From: Embleya sp040605455
GTDB taxonomy: Bacteria > Actinomycetota > Actinomycetes > Streptomycetales > Streptomycetaceae
Direction: 5' to 3'
Assembly: GCF_040605455.1 (NCBI RefSeq)
Contig: NZ_JBEXCV010000199.1
Coordinates: 1-13,458 of the forward strand
Length of the DNA stretch: 13,458 nt
Part shown: positions 1-7,435 of the stretch, in pieces
Numbering within the stretch: the first letter of the stretch is position 1
How the letters are laid out: each line of letters begins with the position of its first letter
Notes under the pieces: generated by a model
Seen by the model: only the letters and a program-made list of their open reading frames with translations
Told to the model about the DNA's origin: nothing
Database searches by the model: none
Program-made: the position numbers and the translations under genes

Positions 1-29
1 CGCGCCGCGACAGGGACGGTCGCGGCGCG
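1..29 (-). terminator. GC-rich stem-loop downstream of the lipoprotein gene
   Basis: A perfect 11-bp inverted repeat (1-11 with 19-29) encloses a 7-nt loop. It lies about 33 bp beyond the stop codon of the minus-strand lipoprotein gene, where an intrinsic terminator would be expected. No T-tract is visible before the window edge; actinobacterial terminators often lack one. The window begins exactly at the stem, so a longer structure cannot be excluded. Confidence 0.5.
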
Positions 30-46
30 GGGCCGGGTCGTGCGGT

Positions 47-72
47 GGATCAGGCGTCCGGATCAGGCGTCC
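47..72. repeat. Tandem 13-bp duplication across a stop codon
   Basis: The 13-mer GGATCAGGCGTCC occurs twice back to back (47-59 and 60-72). The second copy contains the stop codon of the minus-strand lipoprotein gene (63-65). Because 13 is not a multiple of three, the first copy lies outside the reading frame, just after the stop. It looks like a small slippage duplication at the 3' end of the gene. Confidence 0.7.
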
Positions 73-776
73 TGGAACTCCCGCTTGAAGTCTTCCTTGG
101 TCACTGACTCGGCGGGCGCGGTGGGCTCACACTTGCTCTTGCCCTTGGTGAACTTCGCCGTGGCATTGCCCTTGCCCTCCGACTTGACCATGAACGGGTA
201 GGGCTTGCCTTTCTCCTGCACGTAGAGGGTGGTCGTCTCGCCCTCGTCGTCCTTCTTGCTGAGCGGGATCACCTTCGCGCCGTCGATCTTGACCGGCTCG
301 CCCTTGATCACCCCGTCGGTGGAGCCGTCGAAGAAGTCGGTCATGTTGGCGAACGAGTCATCCTCGTCGACCAGGGTCTTCATGTACTTGCCGGCCAGCT
401 TCCCAAGGACCTTGTCCAGGACGGCGGGCGGGACGCTCTCCCCCATCGACTTCTTCCAGAACGCCTCGTCGGCCTTCATGTACTGGTCCTTGCCGACGAT
501 GACCATCTCGACCGGGCTACCGTCGATGACCATCTTGCCCTGCACGTCCACACCGTTGCGGATGCACAGGTCCCACTCGATCTTGGTCTCCTCGTCCTGC
601 CCGCCGCCGACCATCTTGTAGTCGGCGACCGACTTGAGCAGCTTCTGCGCCTCGTCGGCCAATACCTTGGCGTCGGTGCCGGCGTTCGACTTCTCCTCGG
701 AGCCGCCACAGGCGGTCAGCCCGGCGAAGGCGAGGGCAACGACGGGAACGATCATGGCCATGCGTGAAGTGCGCAC
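63..776 (-). CDS. Secreted lipoprotein, LppX/LprG-like fold suspected
   Basis: A 237-aa lipoprotein, probably anchored on the outer face of the cytoplasmic membrane. A short basic N-terminus and hydrophobic stretch (about residues 7-20) lead into a lipobox, L20-T-A-C23, with Cys23 as the expected lipidated residue. A Gly/Ser/Glu/Lys-rich linker follows, then a mature domain of alternating charged and hydrophobic segments. Two further cysteines, C71 and C216, could form a disulfide. The overall pattern (a helix near 38-50, then beta-rich segments) resembles actinobacterial LppX/LprA/F/G lipid-binding lipoproteins; this is an impression, not a motif match. The GTG start at 774-776 is supported by AAAGGAG four bases upstream. 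It follows adnA by 141 bp with its own AT-rich upstream region, so it may be independently transcribed. Its substrate is unknown. Confidence 0.85.
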   Translation of the reverse strand: MRTSRMAMIVPVVALAFAGLTACGGSEEKSNAGTDAKVLADEAQKLLKSVADYKMVGGGQDEETKIEWDLCIRNGVDVQGKMVIDGSPVEMVIVGKDQYMKADEAFWKKSMGESVPPAVLDKVLGKLAGKYMKTLVDEDDSFANMTDFFDGSTDGVIKGEPVKIDGAKVIPLSKKDDEGETTTLYVQEKGKPYPFMVKSEGKGNATAKFTKGKSKCEPTAPAESVTKEDFKREFQDA

Positions 777-780
777 GAAA

Positions 781-787
781 CTCCTTT
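781..787 (-). promoter_or_regulatory. Ribosome binding site of the lipoprotein gene
   Basis: On the minus strand this reads AAAGGAG, 4 nt before the GTG start at 776. It supports that start over the in-frame ATG codons 5 and 7 codons downstream. Confidence 0.7.
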
Positions 788-815
788 GATTCGGGGACTG
801 GAGTTGCTTGCGTTG

Positions 816-846
816 AGTATGGCTATGGCAAAGAACGCATGATCAA
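816..846 (-). promoter_or_regulatory. Possible weak promoter of the lipoprotein gene
   Basis: The 141-bp gap between adnA and the lipoprotein gene holds an AT-rich patch (about 815-860) unlike its surroundings. On the minus strand TTGATC (841-846) and CATACT (816-821) resemble -35 and -10 boxes, but the 19-bp spacer is long. An AATAT run at 854-858 on the same strand is an alternative -10. Confidence 0.3.
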
Positions 847-917
847 CCGCCCCGATATTGATGGTTTCGCGGGGAAATGCCGACGGAAGGGCGCACCGGA
901 ATCGGCCGGCGGACCAA

Positions 918-3900
918 CTAGTCGACCGTCATCCGTCCCTCCGGACGCGCGCTGCAACACCTGCGGAAGTCGCACCGGTCGCAGTGCGATCCCGTGCTCG
1001 GGGTGAAACGCTCACCGAGGATCCGGCCGGCCACGTCGGCGAGCAGGCCGCCCACCCACGTCCCGCCGTCCGGTCCGGGCAGCGGCGGGTCCTGGGCCAG
1101 CACCAGCGGCTGCTCGGCGTCGCCCTTGTCGGCCGAGCGCAACTGGATCAGCTCGGCACCGCCGGCGGCCGGCCGGCCGCCCTCGAAACCGGGCACCTCG
1201 TCGAGCGCGCCGGCCGCGACCGCGACCTGGTACACCGCGAGCTGCGGATGCTCCTCGACCTCGGTCCGCGTCGGCGGCCGGCGGCCGGTCTTGAAGTCCA
1301 CCACGTAGGCGAGCCCGTCCTCGCCGCGCTCCACCCGGTCCATCGACCCCCGGATGAGCACCCGGTACTCGCCTGCGGTGAGCTCGACCTCGAAGCCGTG
1401 CTCGGTCGCCGCGACCACCCGGTGCCGCTCGTGGGTGTGCCAGGACAGGAACCGCTCCAGGGCGGTCCTGGCCTCGTCTTTCTGCTGCTCGGACTGCCAC
1501 GGCGCTTCGAACGCCAACGCGTCCCAGACCCGATCCAGCCGGTCCATCAGCACCGGCAGCTCCGCCGAGGTGGCGCCCGTACCCACCTCGTCCGCGAGTG
1601 CGTGCACCACGTTGCCGAAGCCCAGCGCCGCCGAACGCGGCGAGTCCGCGTGCACCTCGCTGCCCAGGAACCAGCTCAGCGCGCAGTCGCGCACCTTGGC
1701 CACCGAGCTGCCGGACAGCCGCACCGCGCTGCCCGGATCCCGGATCGGCACCCCGGGGTCGGTCGGCTCCACCAGCCCCCACCACCGGTCCGGATGCGCG
1801 GCCGGCACCAGCGCATGCCCCTCGTCGTCGCGCAGATCCGCGAGCGCGGCCAACCGGCGCGCGGCGGCCCGGCGCAGCACGGCCGGTGCCAGCGGGTCCA
1901 CGGCCGCCGAACGCAGCTCGGCCACCAGCGCGGAGGTGGACAGCGGACGCCTGGGCCGCTCCTTGACCTCCACCGGCGGCACGCCCAGCTCCTCCAGGAA
2001 CCGCGAGGGCTGATCGCCGTCGTCGTAGCTGGAGTCGACCGCGGTCACCACCAGCCGCTCCTTCGCCCGGGTGACCGCGACGTAGAACAACCGCCGCTCC
2101 TCGGCCAACAGCGCACCGGGCGACAGCGGCTCGGCAAGACCGTCCGAACCGATCCGGTCCGCCTCCAGTAGCGAGCCGCGCCGGCGCAGGTCCGGCCACA
2201 GCCCCTCCTGCACCCCATGTACCACCACCAGGCGCCACTGCAGGCCCTTGGCCCGGTGTGCGGTCAACAACCGCACCGACTCGCCGCGCAGCGCGCTGTC
2301 GTCGAGCCGGTCGCCCGGGATCTGCTGGGCCTTGAGCTCGGCCAGGAAGTTCAGCGCGCCCCGGTGGCCGGCCCGCTCCTCGGCCTTGGCGGCCACCTCG
2401 AACAGCGCCACCACCGCATCCAGGTCGCGGTCCGCGTTGCGCCCGGCGGTACCGCCGCGCAACACCGCCCGTTCCAGCCGACCCGGCCACGGCGTGCCCT
2501 GCCACAACTCCCACAGCGCGTCCTCGGTGCCGCCGCCGCCCGCCAGCACCTCGCGCGCCTTGCGAATCAGCATGCCCAGGCGCAACGCCCCACCGCCGAC
2601 CCGCTGTTCTATCCCGACCAACTGCCCGGGCTCGGCCAGCGCATCCCGGATCAGCTCGGCCGACGGCCGGGTGCCGGCCACCGCGGCACCCGACGCGGCC
2701 CGCTCCTCGGCCCGCAAAGCCCGCCCCAGCAGCCGCAGATCACCCGCGTCCAGACCGCCCAACGGGGACTGCAACAACGCGCGCGCGGTCTCCGCGTCCA
2801 GCACGCTCGGCTCCGCCGCCACGTGCAGCGCGGTCAACAGCGGCGACACCGCCTGCTCGGCCGCGATCGGCAACTCGTCGCCGGCGATCTCCAACGGCAC
2901 CCCGGCGGCCGACAGTGCCCGCCGCAGGCCCGGGATCGAGCGCGCGCCGGAGCGCACCAGCACGGCCATCTGCCCCCACGGCACCCCGTCCTCCAAGTGC
3001 GCGCGGCGCAGGATGTCGGCGGTGTTGTCCAACTCGGCGCCGGGCGTGGGATACGTGTACACCTCGACCCGGCTCGGGTCCTCGGCGCCCGACACCGACG
3101 GGATCAGCTCGCGGTGCGCGCGTACCCGATCGCCGGGCAACCGGCTCAGCGGCATGCGCTGGGTGACCACTCGCGACGCGGCCAGCAACCCGGCCGGCGC
3201 CCGGCGCGAGGTGCGCAGCACGACGATGTCGGCCGGCTCGCCGTCGGCCCGCGGAAAGCGGTGCGGGAAGTCGAGAATGCCGTTCACATCGGCGCCGCGG
3301 AACGCGTAGATGGACTGGTCCGGGTCGCCCACCGCGATCAGGTCCCGACCGTCGCCGGCCAGCGCCGCCAGCAGCCGCACCTGCGCGGGGTCGGTGTCCT
3401 GGTACTCGTCGACGAACACCGCCTTGTAGCGCCCGCGCAACACCTGTGCGGTCTCCGGCCGTTCGGCGAGCAGCACCGCGCGGTGCACCAGTTCGGCGTA
3501 GTCGACCACGCCCTGCGCGTCGATCACGTCCAGGTACTCGGCGAGGAAGTCGGCCGCGGCCCGCCAGTCCCGACGCCCGGTGTCCTGGGCGAACCGGGCC
3601 AACGCGTCCGGATCGAGCCCGAGTTCACGGCTGCGGGCGATCACCGCGCGCACCTCGTCCGCGAACCCCCGGGTGCCCACCGCCGCGCGCAACTCGGCGG
3701 GCCAGCTCTGGCTGCCCTCCTCGACCCCGCCCGCGAGCAGCTCGCGGACGAACACGTCCTGCTCGGGACCGGTGAGCAGGCGCAGCGGGTAGCTGAACAA
3801 CTCGGCCGGCTGATGCTCGCGCACCAGCGCGTAGCAAAACGAGTGGAACGTGGTCGCGGTCGGCACCGCCGCGGTCCGCGCCCCGGCGGCGCGCAGCCGC

Positions 3901-4163
3901 GCGGTCAGCCGGTCGCGCAGTTCGCCCGCCGCCTTGCGGCCGAAGGTCAGGACCAGGATCTCCTCCGGCCGGATCCCGCGCGCCACCCGCGCGGCGACCG
4001 CTTCCACGAGCACGGTGGTCTTGCCGGTACCGGGACCGGCCAGCACGAGCAGCGGCCCGCCTCGGTGCTCGACGACGGCACGCTGGTAGTCGTCGGGGAT
4101 CACGGGCGCGGGCGGGGCCACGGGGGTACGCCGCAGGCGGTACGCCGGGGTCGGGGTGGTCAT
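918..4163 (-). CDS. adnA: AdnA-like ATP-dependent helicase-nuclease
   Basis: A 1081-aa UvrD-type superfamily 1 motor fused to a RecB/Cas4-type nuclease. In mycobacteria the AdnA-AdnB heterodimer resects double-strand breaks. Motor motifs: Q motif near Q27, Walker A GPGTGKT (43-49), motif Ia after 70, TTFHSF (104-109), DEYQDT (252-257), GDPDQSIYAFRG (279-290), TAHRAKG in the second lobe, and the motif VI stretch VAVTRAKE. The C-terminal nuclease has GFGNVVHAL, D956-F-K958 in VVDFKTG, then QLAVY. Cysteines C827, C1061, C1064 and C1070 (C-x2-C-x5-C at the end) fit a 4Fe-4S cluster. GPGTGKT and the position nearest the MGMT-like gene favour AdnA over AdnB, which usually has GAGSGKT. The ATG start lacks a good ribosome site. 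The next gene downstream is a lipoprotein rather than adnB. Confidence 0.92.
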   Translation of the reverse strand: MTTPTPAYRLRRTPVAPPAPVIPDDYQRAVVEHRGGPLLVLAGPGTGKTTVLVEAVAARVARGIRPEEILVLTFGRKAAGELRDRLTARLRAAGARTAAVPTATTFHSFCYALVREHQPAELFSYPLRLLTGPEQDVFVRELLAGGVEEGSQSWPAELRAAVGTRGFADEVRAVIARSRELGLDPDALARFAQDTGRRDWRAAADFLAEYLDVIDAQGVVDYAELVHRAVLLAERPETAQVLRGRYKAVFVDEYQDTDPAQVRLLAALAGDGRDLIAVGDPDQSIYAFRGADVNGILDFPHRFPRADGEPADIVVLRTSRRAPAGLLAASRVVTQRMPLSRLPGDRVRAHRELIPSVSGAEDPSRVEVYTYPTPGAELDNTADILRRAHLEDGVPWGQMAVLVRSGARSIPGLRRALSAAGVPLEIAGDELPIAAEQAVSPLLTALHVAAEPSVLDAETARALLQSPLGGLDAGDLRLLGRALRAEERAASGAAVAGTRPSAELIRDALAEPGQLVGIEQRVGGGALRLGMLIRKAREVLAGGGGTEDALWELWQGTPWPGRLERAVLRGGTAGRNADRDLDAVVALFEVAAKAEERAGHRGALNFLAELKAQQIPGDRLDDSALRGESVRLLTAHRAKGLQWRLVVVHGVQEGLWPDLRRRGSLLEADRIGSDGLAEPLSPGALLAEERRLFYVAVTRAKERLVVTAVDSSYDDGDQPSRFLEELGVPPVEVKERPRRPLSTSALVAELRSAAVDPLAPAVLRRAAARRLAALADLRDDEGHALVPAAHPDRWWGLVEPTDPGVPIRDPGSAVRLSGSSVAKVRDCALSWFLGSEVHADSPRSAALGFGNVVHALADEVGTGATSAELPVLMDRLDRVWDALAFEAPWQSEQQKDEARTALERFLSWHTHERHRVVAATEHGFEVELTAGEYRVLIRGSMDRVERGEDGLAYVVDFKTGRRPPTRTEVEEHPQLAVYQVAVAAGALDEVPGFEGGRPAAGGAELIQLRSADKGDAEQPLVLAQDPPLPGPDGGTWVGGLLADVAGRILGERFTPSTGSHCDRCDFRRCCSARPEGRMTVD

Positions 4164-4268
4164 CTGGCCGAAAGTGCCTTCGGGTCGCCGTCGAATCCTG
4201 AGGTGTGCACGGGCCGGGCCGGCGCGAGCGGATCGCGGCCCCGGTCGCGGTGGGTCGGTCCGGGTGGG

Positions 4269-4301
4269 TCGGCCGCGCCCCGGTCGGCAGGGCGCGGCCG
4301 A
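4269..4301 (-). terminator. Strong 12-bp hairpin between the MGMT-like gene and adnA
   Basis: A perfect 12-bp inverted repeat (4269-4280 with 4290-4301) encloses a 9-nt loop in the 237-bp gap. On the minus strand it lies about 100 nt after the stop of the alkyltransferase-like gene and about 105 nt before the adnA start. It could terminate the first transcript or act in the adnA leader. No U-tract follows. The rest of the gap is GC-rich; I see no convincing promoter or LexA box there. Confidence 0.45.
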
Positions 4302-4400
4302 AGCCCATCAGATCACACCCGGCGCGATCGCCCCGGAAGCACGCGAGAGCGCACTGTCGCACCAGGGCGCGACCACTGTGGCCCCGTCCGCCCCCGGCGG

Positions 4401-4745
4401 TCAGGAGATCGGTGGAAATTCCCGGTCGGCGGGCACCTCGTCGGGCTCCGGCACCCAGCGCGCCCGACCCATGTCCACCCGCTCACCGCCGGAACGCAGC
4501 GGCGTGCCTTCGGCCCGGTAGTGCCCGGGCGCGCGCACCGCGTGGCTGGACGGCAACGTGCCGTCCGCGCGTACCACCCGCCACCACGGCACCCCGCCGC
4601 CGAACAGCGCCATCACGCGGCCGACCTGTCGGGGGCCGCCTTCCTGGAGGGCCTCGGCGACGTCCCCATAGGCCATCACCCGCCCGGGCGGAATGCGCTC
4701 GACCAAGTCGAGAACCCGCTCGGCGAAGGGGTTAGGGTCACTCAT
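4401..4745 (-). CDS. Alkyltransferase-like protein (MGMT family, no catalytic Cys)
   Basis: A 114-aa single-domain member of the O6-alkylguanine-DNA alkyltransferase DNA-binding family. IPPGRVMAYGDVA (18-30) carries the Tyr (Y26) and PRQVGRVM (38-45) the arginine finger (R39) expected for flipping the base. The active-site PCHR of true methyltransferases is P53-W54-W55-R56, so there is no acceptor cysteine. Alkyltransferase-like (ATL) proteins bind O6-alkylguanine and hand lesions to nucleotide excision repair, typically with PWHR; here the His is also Trp. The ATG at 4743-4745 was chosen because homology begins right after it and the upstream extension to 4946 is Arg/Pro-rich, non-family sequence. 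No clear ribosome site is visible, so a leaderless start is possible. It lies upstream of adnA in the same direction and diverges from the membrane-protein gene. Confidence 0.88.
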   Translation of the reverse strand: MSDPNPFAERVLDLVERIPPGRVMAYGDVAEALQEGGPRQVGRVMALFGGGVPWWRVVRADGTLPSSHAVRAPGHYRAEGTPLRSGGERVDMGRARWVPEPDEVPADREFPPIS

Positions 4746-4785
4746 CCGGACATGGTGACAGAGTCCTCGGACACGGGGCGGCGCG

Positions 4786-4804
4786 GGCCGAAGCCCTTTC
4801 GGCC
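4786..4804. other. Hairpin in the divergent intergenic region
   Basis: A 7-bp perfect inverted repeat (GGCCGAA with TTCGGCC, 5-nt loop) sits in the 125-bp gap between the divergent alkyltransferase-like and membrane-protein genes. The gap must contain the promoters of both, but I cannot assign -10/-35 boxes confidently. The hairpin could equally be an operator or chance in GC-rich DNA. Confidence 0.3.
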
Positions 4805-4870
4805 GCACTTCGGCGCGGCCGGGCCCAATCCCGGGCGCGGGTCGTGGCACCATCGACGCGGTGGTGACGG

Positions 4871-7300
4871 GTGATACGAGAGCATGACGGAACGATCGCA
4901 ACGGGTGCCCCCGGGGACGGGCGCGCCCTCGTAGTCGAGCCCTCACAACCGCTGCGTGTGCACCGATCGTCCGATTTGATCCGAGTCCTGCTCGGTGTAC
5001 TCGCCCTCGGCGTGGTCTTCTTCCTGGCCAGCATCGCCCGACAGACCACCTCCGGCCTGGAGTCGGACATCGTCCGCGGCGCCCAGAACAGCACGCCGCA
5101 CCTGCTGCTCAACCTCTCCGGCGGGGTGTTCGCCGTCGCGGTGCTCGTGGTGCCGGTGGCCTACGGGATCGAACGCCTGGTCAGCCGAGACGGGTTGCGA
5201 GTCGCCGACGGGGTGATCGCCGCCGCGGTGACCTACCTGGCCTCGCTCGGGCTGGACTGGTGGATCACCGGCCCCGGCCCCGAGGCGCTGCGCGACGCGC
5301 TGACCCGACCGCTGCCGCCGCCGCGGACCGGCTGGACCGACCCGGTACACGGCTACCTCGCGCCGATCGTGGCCTACGTCACCGCGGTCGGCCTGGTACG
5401 CCGACCCCGCTGGCAACTCGTGGTGTGGACGCTGCTGCTGCTGAACGCGGCCACCGTCCTGGTCGGCGGCTACACCACGCCCGTCGCGCTGCTCACCAGC
5501 GTGCTGTTCGGCCGCACCATCGCCTACGCGACGCTGTACGCGGTCGGCCTGCCCAACACCCGGCCGCCGGCCGAGTCGGTGGTCGCCGCACTGCGCCGGT
5601 TCGGCCTGGTGGCGCTGTCCTGCGTACGCACCGACGACGGCCCCGAGGAGACCCGCCGCTACGCGGTCCGGCTGGCCGACGAGCGGCTGCTGGACGTGAC
5701 CGTGCTCGACCGCGATCAGCAGGCCTCCGGCGCGATCTACCGCTTCTACCGCCGACTCGTGCTGCGCGGGGTCACCCAGCGCCGCACCGTGTTGTCCACG
5801 CGCCGCGCGCTGGAGCAGGAGTCGCTGATGGCGTACGCGTGCGCCGATGCGGGAGTGCGTGCGCCGCGTTTGGTGGCCACCACCGAGGTCGGCCCGGACG
5901 CCGCGCTGCTCGCCTACGCGCACGTGCCCGGCCGTACCCTCGACACCCTCGACGACGACGAACTCACCGACGAACTCCTGGCTCGACTGTGGGAGCTGCT
6001 CGGCCTGCTCCAGGCGCATCGGCTCACCCATCGGCGGCTGGTGGCCGAGAGCATCATGGTGGACGGCACCGGCCAGCCGTGGCTGGTGGACCTGCGGGCC
6101 GGCGAGATCGCCTCGAGCGACCTGGCACTGCGGATCGACACCGCACAACTGCTCACCACCATCGCACTGCGGGTGGGCGAGGAACGCGCCGTGCACACGG
6201 CCGCGGAGGTGCTCGGCGCGGACACCGTCGCGGCCTGCCTGCCGCTGTTGCAAAAGGTCGCACTCAGCCGCAGCACCCGCTCGGTGCTGCGCAAGGACAA
6301 GAACCTGCTCTCCCGGATCCGTGAGCAGATCCTGGAGCTGCGCCCGCAGGCCGAGGTCGAGCCGGTCCGACTGGAGCGGGTCCGCGCCCGCACCCTGGTC
6401 ACCGTGGTCGCCAGTGCGTTCGCGGGCTACTTCCTGCTGTCCCAGCTCAGCCACGTCAACCTGGGCGAGATCTTCAACAGCGCGAACTGGGGCTGGGCGG
6501 CGATCGGCCTGCTGGCGTCCTCGCTCAGCTACGTGTGTGCGGCGCTGATGTTGCTGGGCTTCGTCCCGGAACGGCTGTCGCTGTTTCGCACCACCATGGT
6601 CCAGCTCGCCGGTTCGTTCGTGAAGCTGGTCGCGCCACCGGCGGTCAGCGGTGTCGCGCTGAACACGCGTTATCTACAGAAGGCGGGCATCCCGCCCACC
6701 CTGGCCGCCGCGAGCGTGGGTGTGTCGCAGTTGGGCGGCCTGGTCTTCCACGTCGGCCTGCTGGCGTTCTTCGGGTACATCGCCGGCACCGCCGAGACAC
6801 CGTCCTTCGCACCGTCCGGCGCGGTGATCGCGGGCCTGCTGATCCTGGCCCTGGTGAGCCTGTTGGTGATGGCCGTACCGCCGCTGCGGCGCTGGATCGT
6901 CAAGCAGTTGCGGCAGCTGTTCTCGGGCATCGTGCCGCGGCTGCTGGACGTGCTCCAGACGCCGACCAAGCTCGCGGCCGGGCTGGGTGGCACGGTGTTG
7001 CTCACGCTGTCCTTCATCCTGTGCCTGGACGCCAGCGTGCGCGCCTTCGGCGGCTCGGCCAACTTCGCCGCGATCGCGGTGGTCTTCCTGGCCGGCAACG
7101 CAATCGGCTCGGCCGCACCCACGCCGGGCGGCATCGGCGCGGTCGAGGCGGCCCTGATCGCGGGCCTGACCAGCACCGCGCGCCTGCCCTTCGAGACCGC
7201 GACGGCGGCCGTCCTGCTCTACCGCTTCCTGACCTTCTGGCTCCCGGTCCTGCCGGGCTGGCTCGCCTTCACCCACCTGCAACGCAAACAGGCGATCTGA
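4871..7300 (+). CDS. Kinase-like plus LPG-synthase-type (YbhN/UPF0104) membrane protein
   Basis: An 809-aa membrane protein in three parts. Residues 35-226 contain about five or six hydrophobic helices (roughly 35-56, 83-103, 110-131, 161-176, 182-200, 203-226). Residues ~235-495 are soluble and resemble an APH/RIO-type kinase: GVRAPRLV after a helix containing E317, then HRRLVAESIMV (388-398) and LVDLRAG (405-411) where the catalytic and metal-binding loops belong. The HxD-type aspartate appears replaced, so the domain is probably a pseudokinase. Residues ~508-800 form a seven-helix lysylphosphatidylglycerol-synthase-type domain with PTPGGIGAVEA (750-760), the family signature. There is no aminoacyl-transfer domain, so it is unlikely to make lysyl-lipid itself; lipid or glycan transport is more plausible. 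The GTG at 4871 directly follows an in-frame stop at 4865-4867. Transcription ends at the hairpin near 7345. Confidence 0.85.
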   Translation: MIREHDGTIATGAPGDGRALVVEPSQPLRVHRSSDLIRVLLGVLALGVVFFLASIARQTTSGLESDIVRGAQNSTPHLLLNLSGGVFAVAVLVVPVAYGIERLVSRDGLRVADGVIAAAVTYLASLGLDWWITGPGPEALRDALTRPLPPPRTGWTDPVHGYLAPIVAYVTAVGLVRRPRWQLVVWTLLLLNAATVLVGGYTTPVALLTSVLFGRTIAYATLYAVGLPNTRPPAESVVAALRRFGLVALSCVRTDDGPEETRRYAVRLADERLLDVTVLDRDQQASGAIYRFYRRLVLRGVTQRRTVLSTRRALEQESLMAYACADAGVRAPRLVATTEVGPDAALLAYAHVPGRTLDTLDDDELTDELLARLWELLGLLQAHRLTHRRLVAESIMVDGTGQPWLVDLRAGEIASSDLALRIDTAQLLTTIALRVGEERAVHTAAEVLGADTVAACLPLLQKVALSRSTRSVLRKDKNLLSRIREQILELRPQAEVEPVRLERVRARTLVTVVASAFAGYFLLSQLSHVNLGEIFNSANWGWAAIGLLASSLSYVCAALMLLGFVPERLSLFRTTMVQLAGSFVKLVAPPAVSGVALNTRYLQKAGIPPTLAAASVGVSQLGGLVFHVGLLAFFGYIAGTAETPSFAPSGAVIAGLLILALVSLLVMAVPPLRRWIVKQLRQLFSGIVPRLLDVLQTPTKLAAGLGGTVLLTLSFILCLDASVRAFGGSANFAAIAVVFLAGNAIGSAAPTPGGIGAVEAALIAGLTSTARLPFETATAAVLLYRFLTFWLPVLPGWLAFTHLQRKQAI

Positions 7301-7328
7301 GCGCCGTCCCGCGAGCCGAGGACGGCGC
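7301..7328 (+). other. Stem-loop just after the membrane-protein stop codon
   Basis: A 9-bp perfect inverted repeat (7301-7309 with 7320-7328, 10-nt loop) begins right after the TGA stop. There is no T-run after it, so it probably stabilises the 3' end or assists the stronger terminator about 15 bp further on. Confidence 0.4.
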
Positions 7329-7342
7329 CATGCCCGCGGCCG

Positions 7343-7385
7343 AAAACGCCGAACGGGCCGAAGATCGGCCCGTTCGGCGTTTTTT
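7343..7385. terminator. Bidirectional intrinsic terminator
   Basis: A 17-bp perfect stem (7345-7361 with 7365-7381) closes on a 3-nt loop (AGA). It is flanked by AAAA on the left and TTTTT on the right, so both strands read as stem plus U-tract. It sits between the convergent membrane-protein gene (stop at 7300) and moeZ (stop at 7436-7438) and should terminate both. It is the clearest terminator in the window. Confidence 0.93.
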
Positions 7386-7435
7386 GGACCTCGGCCGGAG
7401 GCCGGGCCGGTGCCCGGCCGTCCGGCCCCGAGGAC

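Noticed and set aside
858..2171. Plus-strand open frame of 437 codons opposite the adnA nuclease domain
   Set aside because: Same compositional signature of an antisense shadow and no recognisable domain.
4164..4400. LexA/SOS box upstream of adnA
   Set aside because: I looked for GAAC-N4-GTTC-type palindromes in the gap and found none.
2217..4874. Plus-strand open frame of 885 codons opposite adnA
   Set aside because: Its translation is Arg/Gln/His/Pro-rich low-complexity typical of the antisense of GC-rich coding DNA; adnA on the other strand has every family motif.
4746..4946. 67-codon N-terminal extension of the alkyltransferase-like protein
   Set aside because: Arg/Pro-rich, outside the family domain, and it would overlap the start of the divergent membrane-protein gene.
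4943..6454. Minus-strand open frame of 503 codons
   Set aside because: Antisense to the kinase-like/YbhN protein; Gln/Gly/His-rich with no domain.
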